Part shown: piece after piece, positions 7,832 to 17,093 of the stretch | How positions within the stretch are numbered: position 1 is the first letter of the stretch | Layout of the letters: every line of letters starts with the position of its first letter | DNA from: Streptomyces sp. WMMB303 | GTDB taxonomy: Bacteria > Actinomycetota > Actinomycetes > Streptomycetales > Streptomycetaceae | Assembly (NCBI RefSeq): GCF_029351045.1 | Contig: NZ_JARKIN010000001.1 | Coordinates: 5,673,001 to 5,737,000, forward strand | Reading direction: 5' to 3' | DNA length: 64,000 nt | Notes under the pieces: generated by a model | What the model was told of the DNA's origin: nothing | Seen by the model: only the letters and a program-made list of their open reading frames with translations | The model's database searches: none | Translations under genes and position numbers: made by a program

Positions 7832-10267
7832 GTGACCGTCACCACCGCCCCCACCCTTCCGGCACCCGCCGCCCCCGGCTCCGCCACGGGGGACGAGGCC
7901 GCCGAAGACCCTTCGGCCGCCGCATTGCGCGCGACCCTCGCCGCGCTCACCGCCGACCTCCCGGACACGGACCCGGCGCCGGTACTGGCCGCGGCGCTGC
8001 GCGGCAGGCAACCGGGCGCGGACGCGGTGGAACTGCGCACCCTGGCCATCGAGTCCGCGGCCAGCCGCATCAGCGAGGACCCCGGGTACTCCCGGCTGGC
8101 GGCGCGGCTGCTGACCCTCGCGATCCGGGACGAGGCGGCGGCGGAGGGCGTCGTCTCGTTCTCCGACGCGGTGGCGCTGGGCCACGCGGAGGGGCTGATC
8201 GCGGACGGCACGCACGCGTTCGTCCGCCGGCACGCCGATCGGCTGGACGCGCTGGTGCACGAGGCCGTCGAGGACGGCGCCGACGACCGGTTCGGCTACT
8301 TCGGGCTGCGGACGGTCCACTCCCGCTATCTGCTGCGGCACCCGCTCACCCGGCGCCCCGTCGAGACGGCGCAGCACTTCCTGCTCCGGGTGGCCTGCGG
8401 ACTGGCCGCGGACGAGTCGCCGCAGGCCCTCGCGGAGGTGGCGGACTTCTACCGGCTCACCAGTTCGCTCGCCTACCTGCCCTCCTCCCCCACGCTCTTC
8501 AACTCCGGCACCCGCCACCCGCAGATGTCCTCCTGCTACCTGCTCGACTCCCCCCAGGACGAGCTGGACTCGATCTACGAGCGCTACCAGCAGGTCGCGC
8601 GGCTGTCCAAGCACGCGGGCGGCATCGGCCTGTCGTACTCCAGGATCCGCTCCCGCGGGGCGCTGATCCGGGGCACCAACGGGCACTCGAACGGCATCGT
8701 GCCGTTCCTGCGCACGCTGGACGCGTCCGTGGCGGCGGTCAACCAGGGCGGCCGCCGCAAAGGGGCGGCCTGCGTCTACCTGGAGACCTGGCACGCGGAC
8801 ATCGAGGAGTTCCTGGAGCTGCGGGACAACACCGGGGAGGACGCGCGCCGCACCCACAACCTGAACCTGGCGCACTGGATCCCGGACGAGTTCATGCGCC
8901 GGGTCGAGGCTGACGGGCAGTGGTCGCTCTTCTCCCCGTCCGAGACGCCGGAGCTGGTGGATCTGTGGGGCGAGGAGTTCGACGCCGCCTACCGCCGCGC
9001 CGAGGCCGAAGGGCGCGCGGTCAAACGGCTGCCGGCGCGGCAGCTGTACGGCGCGATGATGCGCACCCTCGCACAGACCGGAAACGGCTGGATGACGTTC
9101 AAGGACGCCGCGAACCGCACCTCCAACCAGACCGCGGAACCGGGCAGCATCGTGCACTCCTCGAACCTGTGCACGGAGATCCTGGAGGTCACCGACGACG
9201 GGGAGACCGCCGTCTGCAACCTGGGCTCGGTGAACCTGGCCGCGCACCTGAGCGAGGACGACGGCGGCGCGCTGACGGACCGGATGGACTGGGAGCGGCT
9301 GGACGCCACGGTCCGCACGGCGGTGACGTTCCTGGACCGCGTGGTGGACATCAACTTCTATCCGACCGGTCAGGCCGCCGCTTCCAACTCCCGCTGGCGG
9401 CCGGTGGGCCTGGGGGTGATGGGCCTGCAGGACGTCTTCTTCCGGCTCGGGCTGCCCTTCGACTCCCCGGAGGCCCGCGAGCTGTCCACCCGGATCGCCG
9501 AGCGCATCATGCTGGCCGCCTACGAGACGTCCGCCGAACTGGCCGAGCGGCACGGGCCGCTGTCCGCGTGGGAGGCGACCCGCACGGCGCGCGGCGTACT
9601 GCACCCCGACCACTATCCGGCGACGGCCGGGGAGCGCGCCTGGCCGCAGCGGTGGGAGGCGCTGCGGCAGCGGATCGCCCGGACCGGGATGCGCAACTCG
9701 CTGCTGCTGGCGATCGCGCCGACGGCCACCATCGCCTCGATCGCGGGGGTGTACGAGTGCATCGAGCCGCAGGTCTCCAACCTGTTCAAGCGCGAGACGC
9801 TCAGCGGCGAATTCCTCCAGGTGAACACCTATCTGGTCGCGGAGTTGAAGCGGCGGGGGCTGTGGGACGCGCGCGCCCGGGAGGCGCTGCGCGAGGCCAA
9901 CGGCTCGGTACAGGAGTTGGAGTGGGTCCCCGCGCAGGTCCGCGCGCTCTACCGGACGGCGTGGGAGACCCCGCAGCGGGCGCTGATCGACATGGCCGCG
10001 GCCCGCACCCCGTATCTGGACCAGAGCCAGTCGCTGAACCTCTTCCTGTCCTCGCCCACCATCGGGAAGCTCAGCTCGATGTACGCCTACGCCTGGAAGC
10101 GCGGCATCAAGACCACGTACTACCTGCGGTCGCGCCCCGCGACCCGGATCGCGCAGGCGGCCGGAGCCACCGCTTCGGTGCCCGCGCCCGCCCCCGCCCT
10201 CGCGACGGCCGACGAGGCCCTCGCCTGCTCCCTGGAAAACCCCGAGTCCTGCGAGGCATGCCAGTAA
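7832..10267 (+). CDS. nrdA: Class Ia ribonucleoside-diphosphate reductase, alpha subunit
   Basis: Large catalytic subunit reducing ribonucleoside diphosphates to deoxy forms, 811 residues. Active-site residues are present: Cys in SSCYLL near 234 and CNLGSVN near 462 for the redox pair, and NLCTEI near 447 with the radical Cys and catalytic Glu. The C-terminal swinging-arm cysteines sit in SCEACQ. The GTG start follows GAGGGAGAG at a good distance; an in-frame GTG 24 bases upstream lacks a ribosome site. The stop overlaps the nrdB start (TAATG). Expression should respond to NrdR and to B12 through the upstream sites. Confidence 0.95.
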   Translation: MTVTTAPTLPAPAAPGSATGDEAAEDPSAAALRATLAALTADLPDTDPAPVLAAALRGRQPGADAVELRTLAIESAASRISEDPGYSRLAARLLTLAIRDEAAAEGVVSFSDAVALGHAEGLIADGTHAFVRRHADRLDALVHEAVEDGADDRFGYFGLRTVHSRYLLRHPLTRRPVETAQHFLLRVACGLAADESPQALAEVADFYRLTSSLAYLPSSPTLFNSGTRHPQMSSCYLLDSPQDELDSIYERYQQVARLSKHAGGIGLSYSRIRSRGALIRGTNGHSNGIVPFLRTLDASVAAVNQGGRRKGAACVYLETWHADIEEFLELRDNTGEDARRTHNLNLAHWIPDEFMRRVEADGQWSLFSPSETPELVDLWGEEFDAAYRRAEAEGRAVKRLPARQLYGAMMRTLAQTGNGWMTFKDAANRTSNQTAEPGSIVHSSNLCTEILEVTDDGETAVCNLGSVNLAAHLSEDDGGALTDRMDWERLDATVRTAVTFLDRVVDINFYPTGQAAASNSRWRPVGLGVMGLQDVFFRLGLPFDSPEARELSTRIAERIMLAAYETSAELAERHGPLSAWEATRTARGVLHPDHYPATAGERAWPQRWEALRQRIARTGMRNSLLLAIAPTATIASIAGVYECIEPQVSNLFKRETLSGEFLQVNTYLVAELKRRGLWDARAREALREANGSVQELEWVPAQVRALYRTAWETPQRALIDMAAARTPYLDQSQSLNLFLSSPTIGKLSSMYAYAWKRGIKTTYYLRSRPATRIAQAAGATASVPAPAPALATADEALACSLENPESCEACQ

Positions 10268-11289
10268 TGACGAGCGACCCGACAGCCGCCAAGAACCTGC
10301 TCGACCCGGGTTTCGAACTGACGCTGCGCCCGATGCGCTACCCGCACTTCTACGAGCGCTACCGCGACGCGATCAAGAACACCTGGACCGTGGAGGAGGT
10401 CGACCTCCACTCCGACGTCGCCGACCTGGCCAAGCTCACCCCGGGCGAACAGCACATGATCAGCCGGCTGGTGGCGTTCTTCGCCACCGGGGACTCGATC
10501 GTCGCCAACAATCTGGTGCTGACGCTCTACAAGCACATCAACTCGCCCGAGGCGCGGCTGTATCTGTCCCGGCAGCTGTTCGAGGAGGCCGTGCACGTCC
10601 AGTTCTATCTGACCCTGCTGGACACCTACCTGCCCGACCACGACGAGCGCGCGGCGGCCTTCGCCGCGGTGGAGAACATCCCCTCCATCCGGGAGAAGGC
10701 CCAGTTCTGCTTCCGCTGGATGGATGCCGTCGAGAACATCGGCGAGCTGGCCTCCCGCGAGGACCGGCGCCGCTTCCTGCTCAACCTGATCTGCTTCGCC
10801 GCCTGCATCGAGGGGCTGTTCTTCTACGGCGCGTTCGCCTACGTCTACTGGTTCCGCTCGCGCGGGCTGCTGCACGGGCTGGCCACCGGGACCAACTGGG
10901 TGTTCCGCGACGAGTCGATGCACATGTCCTTCGCCTTCGACGTGGTGGACACCGTGCGGCAGGAGGAGCCGGAGCTCTTCGACGCGGAGTTGGAGAAGGA
11001 GGTCACGGCGATGCTGGAGGAGGCCGTCGAGGCGGAGCTGCAGTTCGCCTGCGACCTGTGCGGGGACGGCCTGCCGGGGATGAACACCGACTCCATGCGC
11101 GAGTACCTCCAGGCGGTCGCCGACCAGCGGCTGCGCCGGCTGGGCTTCCCGGAGCGCTACGGCTCCGGCAACCCCTTCTCGTTCATGGAGCTGCAGAACG
11201 TCCAGGAACTGACGAACTTCTTCGAACGCCGCCCCTCGGCCTACCAGGTGGCGGTGGAGGGGTCGGTCTCCTTCGACGACGAGTTCTGA
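10267..11289 (+). CDS. nrdB: Class Ia ribonucleotide reductase, beta subunit (radical protein)
   Basis: Small subunit, 340 residues, carrying the metal centre and tyrosyl radical. Metal ligands can be read: Asp76, Glu107 and His110 in EAVH, then the second-half Glu in CIEGLFF and RDESMH. Tyr114 stands four residues after His110, where the radical tyrosine belongs, so this looks like a tyrosyl-radical enzyme. The C-terminus SFDDEF is the usual tail that docks on the alpha subunit. The ATG shares its A with the nrdA TAA stop, and GAGG lies ten bases upstream. In S. coelicolor a third gene, nrdS, follows; here a terminator and the convergent def gene follow instead. Confidence 0.95.
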   Translation: MTSDPTAAKNLLDPGFELTLRPMRYPHFYERYRDAIKNTWTVEEVDLHSDVADLAKLTPGEQHMISRLVAFFATGDSIVANNLVLTLYKHINSPEARLYLSRQLFEEAVHVQFYLTLLDTYLPDHDERAAAFAAVENIPSIREKAQFCFRWMDAVENIGELASREDRRRFLLNLICFAACIEGLFFYGAFAYVYWFRSRGLLHGLATGTNWVFRDESMHMSFAFDVVDTVRQEEPELFDAELEKEVTAMLEEAVEAELQFACDLCGDGLPGMNTDSMREYLQAVADQRLRRLGFPERYGSGNPFSFMELQNVQELTNFFERRPSAYQVAVEGSVSFDDEF

Positions 11290-11306
11290 GGAACGCCCCA
11301 CAGACC

Positions 11307-11342
11307 CCGGGCGGGGGCCAGGTGGCCCAGGCTCCCGCCCGG
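11307..11342. terminator. Bidirectional terminator between nrdB and def
   Basis: CCGGGCGGG (11307-11315) pairs with CCCGCCCGG (11334-11342), with an inner GGCC/GGCC hairpin, followed by TTT. It sits between convergent genes. Confidence 0.75.
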
Positions 11343-11393
11343 TTTCCGCTGCCGCACACCGGCGGCCCGGCCGCTCGGCCCGGGCCGCTCGGC

Positions 11394-12038
11394 TCACTCG
11401 TTGGGAACCGTCTCGTAGCGGGGCGTGCTGTCGGCCATCTGCCGGAGCACGTCCTTGCGCTCGCGCTTGGAGAGCCGGTCGATGTAGAGGTAGCCGTAGA
11501 GGTGGTCGGTCTCGTGCTGCAGGCACCGGGCGAAGTAGCCGGTGCCGCGCACGGCGATCGGCTTGCCCTGCGCGTCCCGGCCCCGCACCACGGCCTGGTC
11601 GGGGCGGGCGAGCGGGTGGTAGGCGCCGGGCACCGAGAGGCAGCCCTCGCTGCCGTCGTCCAGCACCCGTCGCTCGGCGGGGAGCTGGTCGAGCACCGGG
11701 TTGCAGACCACGCCCACGTGCCGTACACCCGCGTCGTCGTGGCAGTCGTAGACGAACACCTTCAGGTCGACGCCGATCTGGTTGGCGGCGATGCCGACCC
11801 CTTCGGCGGCGCGCTGGCTGGCGAACATGTCGTCGATCAGTGCGGCCAGCTCGTCGTCGAACTCCGTCACCTCCCGGCACTCCCGGTGCAGCACCGGGTT
11901 GCCGACGACGGTGACCGGCCGGGCCGTGCCCCGCTCGGTGTGCGCCTCCTCGCGAGCCGCCGCGTCCGTCACGTCGTCGACGAACTCGCCCTCGGGGGCA
12001 GCGGCCGCCCCGGCCGTCGTTTCCTGCTGCTGCGCCAT
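11394..12038 (-). CDS. def: Peptide deformylase
   Basis: Metalloenzyme removing the N-formyl group from new proteins, 214 residues. All three active-site motifs are visible: GVGIAANQIG at 80-89 (the usual Pro is Asn here), EGCLS at 131-135 with the metal Cys, and HETDH at 175-179 with two metal His and the catalytic Glu. A 40-residue charged extension precedes the core. The ATG start has GGAAGG upstream. Streptomycetes usually carry several def genes, so this may be a paralogue and not the only copy. It is transcribed toward nrdB. Confidence 0.93.
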   Translation of the reverse strand: MAQQQETTAGAAAAPEGEFVDDVTDAAAREEAHTERGTARPVTVVGNPVLHRECREVTEFDDELAALIDDMFASQRAAEGVGIAANQIGVDLKVFVYDCHDDAGVRHVGVVCNPVLDQLPAERRVLDDGSEGCLSVPGAYHPLARPDQAVVRGRDAQGKPIAVRGTGYFARCLQHETDHLYGYLYIDRLSKRERKDVLRQMADSTPRYETVPNE

Positions 12039-12147
12039 GCCGTCGTACGCCTTCCTGCGACCCGTGAGAGCTGAGAGCGGCCGGTGATCCGGCTCGTCGG
12101 GCCCCGTGCGGACCCGCCCTACAGGGTACGGGCCCGCCGCCGACGGC

Positions 12148-13149
12148 TCAGCAGACCTCCTCAAGATCCCGCCACTCGCGGGTGTCCGGGCTGTCGGCGA
12201 CCCAGCCGTCCAGCAGCCCGTGCACCAGCGCGGCGGGCGCCGCCAGCCCGCACTCGCGCTCGGGCACCCACAGCTCACCGGGCCCGCCCTGTGTCATATG
12301 CCCCAGCGGGCCGGGATGACCGGGCGAACTGTGGTCGTGCGGATCCAGATGGACGGTGCCGTCGCCCTCGTCGGCGGGCATGGCGCTCTCCGAGCAGGCC
12401 CGGCACAGCAGCCGCACCGAGGAGGACCAGTCCTCGGCGGCGAACCCGGCGTCGGCCGCGAGCCGCTCCAGTGCGTCCCGGTCGCTCTCCGTGGCCGCCT
12501 CCAGCAGGACCACCCAGGTGGGCACCGGCGAGGGCGCCCACAGCTCGATCTCGTCGAAGACCGGGTACGACGGCCCGGCCGCGGTGGTGCGCTCGCCGTG
12601 CGGGACACCGTCGTGCAGCACGACCTCGCCCCAGCGGCGCCCCGAGGAAGGCAGCGGGATGCTCTGGATCTCCATGCGCGCCGGATCGATACGGCGGCCC
12701 CACACCACTTCCGCCTCGCCCTCCGGAGAGAGCCGTACGGCGGCGCTGCCGAGCTGCATCCCGGTGGGTTCCTCGGCAGTGGCCGCGCCGTGCGAGGGAC
12801 CGGCCACATGCAGCCCGTACGCCTGCCAGGCCCGGCGGGCCAGCGGCCAGTCCTGGAGCGCGGTGGCCGCGATGCCCACGTTCCACCAGTCGGGCGCCCC
12901 GGACTCGCGGTCCAGCAGCGCCACGGCGCGCAGCCCCGCCGTGCGGGCCTGCTCCCAGTCATGCCGGAACTTGTACAGCAGCGCGAGGTTGAACCAGGAC
13001 TCCGAGAGCCACGGCTCCAGGTCGGCGGCACGGGTGAGCAGGGCGCCCGCGTCCTCGTAGCGCCCGTCGCCGATAAGCGTGAAGGCCCGGTCCGTCGCCT
13101 GCCGCCATGAGGCGGAGGGCCGGTGCCGCACCTTGCCGAAGATCCTCAA
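12148..13149 (-). CDS. Tetratricopeptide-repeat protein, conserved in streptomycetes
   Basis: 333-residue soluble protein. The N-terminal third has TPR-like helical pairs, for example DRAFTLIGDGRYEDAGALL and SESWFNLALLYKFRHDWEQA, suggesting a protein-binding scaffold. The C-terminal part has Cys pairs (LLCRACSES) and is otherwise unlike families I know. The start is a TTG with GGGAG four bases upstream, beginning LRIFGKVRHRP; no ATG or GTG nearby fits as well. It stands alone between def and the HD pair. Function is unknown. Confidence 0.75.
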   Translation of the reverse strand: MRIFGKVRHRPSASWRQATDRAFTLIGDGRYEDAGALLTRAADLEPWLSESWFNLALLYKFRHDWEQARTAGLRAVALLDRESGAPDWWNVGIAATALQDWPLARRAWQAYGLHVAGPSHGAATAEEPTGMQLGSAAVRLSPEGEAEVVWGRRIDPARMEIQSIPLPSSGRRWGEVVLHDGVPHGERTTAAGPSYPVFDEIELWAPSPVPTWVVLLEAATESDRDALERLAADAGFAAEDWSSSVRLLCRACSESAMPADEGDGTVHLDPHDHSSPGHPGPLGHMTQGGPGELWVPERECGLAAPAALVHGLLDGWVADSPDTREWRDLEEVC

Positions 13150-13321
13150 TGTGCTCCCGCCGATCCCGCCGTTCCGCCTGTCCTCGGGCCCGGCCCGCGC
13201 CCGGCCCGCCGTCTGCCGATGGGGTTGTGCACTCCGGGCGCCGCTCGCCCGTCCTCGCCTCTCGCGGTTCCCCCTTCGCATCCAACCATGCCCGCTCGGG
13301 TGCCCGCTCATTACCCGTGCG

Positions 13322-14593
13322 TCAGACCTCCGCCGCCCTCGACACGACCCGTGACAAGGCCTCCACCACGCGTGGTTCGTGATCACGCGTGGCCGCGCGC
13401 AGCCGGTGCAGGGCCCGCGCACGGGCCATGGCACCGGCTGTCCCGCTGTCGCCGACGAGGTCGTCGTAGGCGTTGACCGTGCGGAGCACCCGCGCGGTCA
13501 CCGGCTGCTCCCGATACGGATCGGCCTGCGCCTCCACCGCCGAGGCCACCCGTCGGCGGACACCCGCCTGCCGCAGCACCGCACCGCCCAGCAGGGCCAC
13601 CCGGCGCTGGCTGCCGGGGTCCAGCACCGCCGTGGCACCACCGGGCACCGGGTCGGCCGGTGAGAGCTGCCCCACATCGTGCGTGAGGGCCGCGTACTCC
13701 AGCGCGGTGAGTTCCCCGCCGGTCAGATTCAGCTCGCGCCCCACGGCGCGGCTGAGGTCCGCCACCCGGCGCGCATGCCCGCGCGGGGTGCAGCCCGCCA
13801 CCTCGGGGGCCCGCGCGAGGGAGGCGAGGGTGGGCCGGTGGGTGGCCCGGGCGGAAGCACGGCGGCGCAGGGCGAACTGGATGACGAGGACGGGGGCGCA
13901 GCACAGCGGCAGCGCCGGGAGCCCGGCGGCGGCGACGGCCAGCGCGAAGAGCACTGCGGTCGCGGCGAGCGCGGGCACCGTGGCCAGGTGGTCCCGCAAC
14001 GGGTGGCGCGCGGCCCGGCCGTGATGCCCCGCCGAAGCGGCCCCGGAGCCCTCGGCGCGCACGGCGGCGGCGGCCAGGACCGCGTCGAGGCAGCCGACGA
14101 GCAGGGCCACCGCCGGCAGGCACAGCGGCAGGAGCCCGTCCGGCACCGCGACGCCGTCCGACCGGCCCCGGTCGTACAGCGGTTGGCAGCACCAGGCCGC
14201 CGCGCCCACTCCGAGCACGAGCCGGGCGAGGGCCTGCGGCGGCGGCGCCTGCCCCAGGGCCACCAGCGGGGTCAGTCCGACCAGGGAGCCGACGAGAGCC
14301 ACCGCGACGGCCTGCGCGGGACCGTGCCCGGCGGACGCGCCGGCCACCTGGCCGCAGAGCGCGTAACCGAGCGCCGCGGCGCCGGAGAGCAGCCCGGTGG
14401 TACGGACAGCGGCGCGCTCCTCGGGCAGCCGCACCCGGGCCAACTCCCCGGCTGCGACCAGCAGTCCGAAGGCCAGCGCGGCACCGGGCCGGGCGAGACC
14501 TCGCCACAGGGTGACGCCCAGGGCACCGCACACCACCAGTGCGGCAGCCGCGTTGCCGAGGGCGACCAGCCGCGCCGCCGTGCCCCCGGTCAT
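13322..14593 (-). CDS. Membrane protein with degenerate HD domain, HD-GYP partner
   Basis: 423 residues. The N-terminal two thirds is hydrophobic with about eight or more membrane segments. The C-terminal third is HD-like, with HARRVADLSRAVGRELN and YAALTHDVGQLS keeping the paired His-Asp. The HHExxDGxGYP signature that makes a true HD-GYP phosphodiesterase is missing; the equivalent region reads VEAQADPYREQP. It starts with an ATGA overlap of the HD-GYP gene upstream, so both are co-translated. It may sense something at the membrane and control its partner, or be an inactive phosphodiesterase. Catalysis is doubtful. Confidence 0.75.
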   Translation of the reverse strand: MTGGTAARLVALGNAAAALVVCGALGVTLWRGLARPGAALAFGLLVAAGELARVRLPEERAAVRTTGLLSGAAALGYALCGQVAGASAGHGPAQAVAVALVGSLVGLTPLVALGQAPPPQALARLVLGVGAAAWCCQPLYDRGRSDGVAVPDGLLPLCLPAVALLVGCLDAVLAAAAVRAEGSGAASAGHHGRAARHPLRDHLATVPALAATAVLFALAVAAAGLPALPLCCAPVLVIQFALRRRASARATHRPTLASLARAPEVAGCTPRGHARRVADLSRAVGRELNLTGGELTALEYAALTHDVGQLSPADPVPGGATAVLDPGSQRRVALLGGAVLRQAGVRRRVASAVEAQADPYREQPVTARVLRTVNAYDDLVGDSGTAGAMARARALHRLRAATRDHEPRVVEALSRVVSRAAEV

Positions 14594-15495
14594 ACGGCGA
14601 CGCCGCCGATCCGCGCTCCGGCAACCTGGGCGGCGCTCCGGCAGCCGATCGGCGATGCCGCCGCGCGTACCCCGGAGACCTCGGCGAACGGCCAGCCGTG
14701 CCGACTCAGCGCCCGGCCGAGCGCCGCGACCATCCGGGGGTCGAACTGGGTGCCCGCGCAGCGCTCCAACTCTTCCAGCGCCGCGGCGACGGGCCGCCCC
14801 GGGCGGTAGCAGCGGGTGGAGGTCATCGCGTCGAACGCGTCGGCGACGGCGACGATCCGGGCCGCCTCCGGGATCTGCGCTCCGGACAGCCCCCGCGGAT
14901 ACCCGGTCCCGTCCATCCGCTCGTGGTGGTGGAGGACCGCGGCCCGGGCCTCCCCCAGGAAGTCGAGCCCGCGGACGATCTCCGCCCCCTGCTCGGGGTG
15001 CCGTTCCATGATGCGGCGCTCGGCGGGGGTGAGCGGGCCGGCTTTGCACAACAGTCCTGCGGGGACGCCGAGTTTGCCGATGTCGTGCAGGACGCCCGCG
15101 CAGCGCAGCGTCTCGGTGCGCTCCTCGTCCAGACCCAGTTCGCGGGCGATCAGAACGGCGGCGAGGCCGACCCGTTCGCCGTGGCCGCGGGTGTAGTGAT
15201 CCTTGATCTGTACCGCCTGGGAGAGCGCCCGCACCGCGGTCTGCCGGGCCACGCGCTCGGGGCGGCACCACCGCAGCCCCCACCAGCCCAGCCACACCGG
15301 TCCCAGCGCGGGGAGTACGGCGAGTGGACCGTAGGCGCTGCGCCACAGGACGATGGCCACCGGCACGGTCAGCAGGACGGCCAGCACGAGTGCCGCGCGA
15401 TTGCCCTCCGCCGTCCCGATCGTCCGTGCGGGCGCCGAACCGTGCGCCGTCGCCGCGGCGGCCGCCGCCTCGGGCCTGCTCCTCGTGAGCCGCAT
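14590..15495 (-). CDS. HD-GYP domain phosphodiesterase (c-di-GMP type)
   Basis: 301 residues: a short N-terminus, two membrane segments at about 30-70, then a full HD-GYP domain. Seen motifs are HYTRGHGERVG, LHDIGKLGVP with the HD metal pair, HHERMDGTGYPRGLSG, and VADAFDAMTS. Proteins of this class hydrolyse cyclic di-GMP, a signal that controls streptomycete development. I chose the ATG with GGGGAGGAGG upstream and passed over an ATG 27 bases earlier. The stop overlaps the next gene start by four bases. Activity has to be assumed from motif conservation. Confidence 0.88.
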   Translation of the reverse strand: MRLTRSRPEAAAAAATAHGSAPARTIGTAEGNRAALVLAVLLTVPVAIVLWRSAYGPLAVLPALGPVWLGWWGLRWCRPERVARQTAVRALSQAVQIKDHYTRGHGERVGLAAVLIARELGLDEERTETLRCAGVLHDIGKLGVPAGLLCKAGPLTPAERRIMERHPEQGAEIVRGLDFLGEARAAVLHHHERMDGTGYPRGLSGAQIPEAARIVAVADAFDAMTSTRCYRPGRPVAAALEELERCAGTQFDPRMVAALGRALSRHGWPFAEVSGVRAAASPIGCRSAAQVAGARIGGVAV

Positions 15496-15794
15496 CTCCG
15501 GCCTCCTCCCCGCCTGCTGCATGGCGGGGACACTAGGAGCAGTTTGCGGGGCGGCTCACGGCACTCCGGCAGGTTCCCCCGTACGAGACAGCCCTTCCTC
15601 ACCCGAAGGAAGGAGAAAGGCGGTCCCCTGCACATCCCGTACCAGCCGTCGACAGGTCGCGCCCGGCGCGAACTGGGGACAGCGGCCGCGTTCTTGACGT
15701 CGTGCGGTACTCAACGGCGCTGTCGGCGTCCTTCGGTGCCCGGCCGGGCTGCTCGACGCCCCTGGTGCTCACCGGGGCCGGTGCCGCCTGGCGG
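15496..15794. other. Intergenic region, no gene seen
   Basis: Separates rsrA from the HD-GYP gene. I see no conserved ORF. A TAGTGT hexamer on the minus strand at 15530-15535 could be the -10 of the HD-GYP gene, without a clear -35. A small CACCGG/CCGGTG hairpin lies at 15769-15782, just after rsrA. Confidence 0.4.
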
Positions 15795-16172
15795 TCAGCC
15801 GGGGTTCTTGTCGTCCCGGGAGCCGCCCGCGTCGGCGGTCTCGGCCGCCGCGCCGCCGGATGCGGGCCGGGGGGCAGCCTCCTGGCCCGAGCCGGCGTCC
15901 GCGACCTCGCGGGCCTCGCCCTGGCGGATCACCTCGATCCGTCCCATGACCTTGGACCTCAGGTCGGAGGGGACGTCGTCCTGACCGCAGCAGCGCTTGA
16001 CGAGCTTCTTGACCTCGCGCTCCAGACCGTACTTCTCGAAGCAGGGCGAACACTCGTCGAAATGCTCCTGGAACTTGGCGCAGTCGCCTTCGGGCATCTC
16101 CCGATCGAGGTACTCGTAGAGGTGGTCGAGGACCTCGGAGCAGTCCGTCTCGTGCGGCTCTCCGCAACTCAT
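15795..16172 (-). CDS. rsrA: Redox-sensitive zinc anti-sigma factor RsrA
   Basis: 125-residue cytoplasmic ZAS-family anti-sigma factor that holds SigR when reduced and releases it on disulfide stress. The cysteine plan matches RsrA: Cys3, Cys11, Cys31, His37, Cys41, Cys44, Cys61 and Cys62, including the HxxxCxxC zinc motif at 37-44 and the trigger-disulfide partners. The C-terminal 40 residues are an Ala/Gly-rich acidic tail. The ATG overlaps the sigR stop by four bases (ATGA), fixing the start and ensuring coupled synthesis with SigR. Function is known from the family. Confidence 0.96.
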   Translation of the reverse strand: MSCGEPHETDCSEVLDHLYEYLDREMPEGDCAKFQEHFDECSPCFEKYGLEREVKKLVKRCCGQDDVPSDLRSKVMGRIEVIRQGEAREVADAGSGQEAAPRPASGGAAAETADAGGSRDDKNPG

Positions 16173-17005
16173 GAGCCCGAGCCTTTCCGGTCTTGCGACC
16201 CGTCCGCCGCGGCACCGGCCGGGACCAGGCCGCGCTCTTGCGCGTAGCCCTCCAGCATCTCGCGAAGCTGGCGCCGTCCGCGGTGCAGACGGGACATCAC
16301 CGTACCGATGGGTGTCCCCATGATGTCGGCGATCTCCTTGTACGCAAAGCCCTCGACGTCGGCGAGGTAGACGGCGATGCGGAACTCCTCGGGGATGGCC
16401 TGGAGTGCTTCCTTCACATCGGAGTCCGGCAGGTGGTCGAGCGCCTGCGCCTCGGCCGAGCGCAGCCCGGTCGACATGTGCGACTCGGCGCGGGCCAGCT
16501 GCCAGTCCTCGATCTCCTCCGCGGCACTGCGCTGGGGCTCGCGCTGCTTCTTACGGTAGGAGTTGATGAAGGTGTTCGTCAGAATGCGGTACAGCCACGC
16601 CTTGAGGTTGGTGCCCGCACGGAACTGGTGGAAGGACGCGTACGCCTTCGCGTAGGTCTCCTGCACCAGGTCCTCGGCATCGGCCGGGTTCCGCGTCATC
16701 CGCAGCGCGGCGGAGTACATCTGGTCGAGGAACGCGAGCGCGTCCCGCTCGAAGCGCGCACTGCGCTGCTCCACCGTCTCCGACGCCGCTGTCTCCTGCT
16801 CTGCGCTCGAGCCGCCTTCGGTCCCGGTGACCGGACCCACCTCCTCCAATGTGGTGGCGAGCCCGAACGAAGACCCGCCCGAATCGGAGAATAGACGACG
16901 ACCGCCACCGCCCGCCGCTTGAATCTTCGCGCCGGAGGACAGTGCCACCGTGGCCCAGTCCAGGTCAGCGGCCCGCGGACGCTGGGGGCAAGCGACAGAA
17001 CCCAT
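16169..17005 (-). CDS. sigR: RNA polymerase sigma factor SigR (thiol-oxidative stress)
   Basis: ECF sigma factor directing thiol-stress genes. The long form has 278 residues; region 2 lies around DAEDLVQETYAKAY and FINSYRKKQ, and region 4 around GFAYKEIADIMGTPIGTVMSRLHRGR. Two products are likely. ATG17005 gives a form with exactly 55 extra N-terminal residues, the length known for the unstable SigR' of S. coelicolor. GTG16840 (VGPVTGTEGG) gives the 223-residue stable form, with GGAGGAG just upstream. A SigR-type promoter precedes the long start, so the long form should be made from the stress-induced transcript. The gene overlaps rsrA by four bases. Confidence 0.96.
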   Translation of the reverse strand: MGSVACPQRPRAADLDWATVALSSGAKIQAAGGGGRRLFSDSGGSSFGLATTLEEVGPVTGTEGGSSAEQETAASETVEQRSARFERDALAFLDQMYSAALRMTRNPADAEDLVQETYAKAYASFHQFRAGTNLKAWLYRILTNTFINSYRKKQREPQRSAAEEIEDWQLARAESHMSTGLRSAEAQALDHLPDSDVKEALQAIPEEFRIAVYLADVEGFAYKEIADIMGTPIGTVMSRLHRGRRQLREMLEGYAQERGLVPAGAAADGSQDRKGSGS

Positions 17006-17093
17006 CGGGGCGGCTCCCTTTCCTCATGGAGGGTATGGCTGCTCTCACACTGTTCCCGGCCGCGGACCTGCTCCACGACCGGACACCCCGCAC

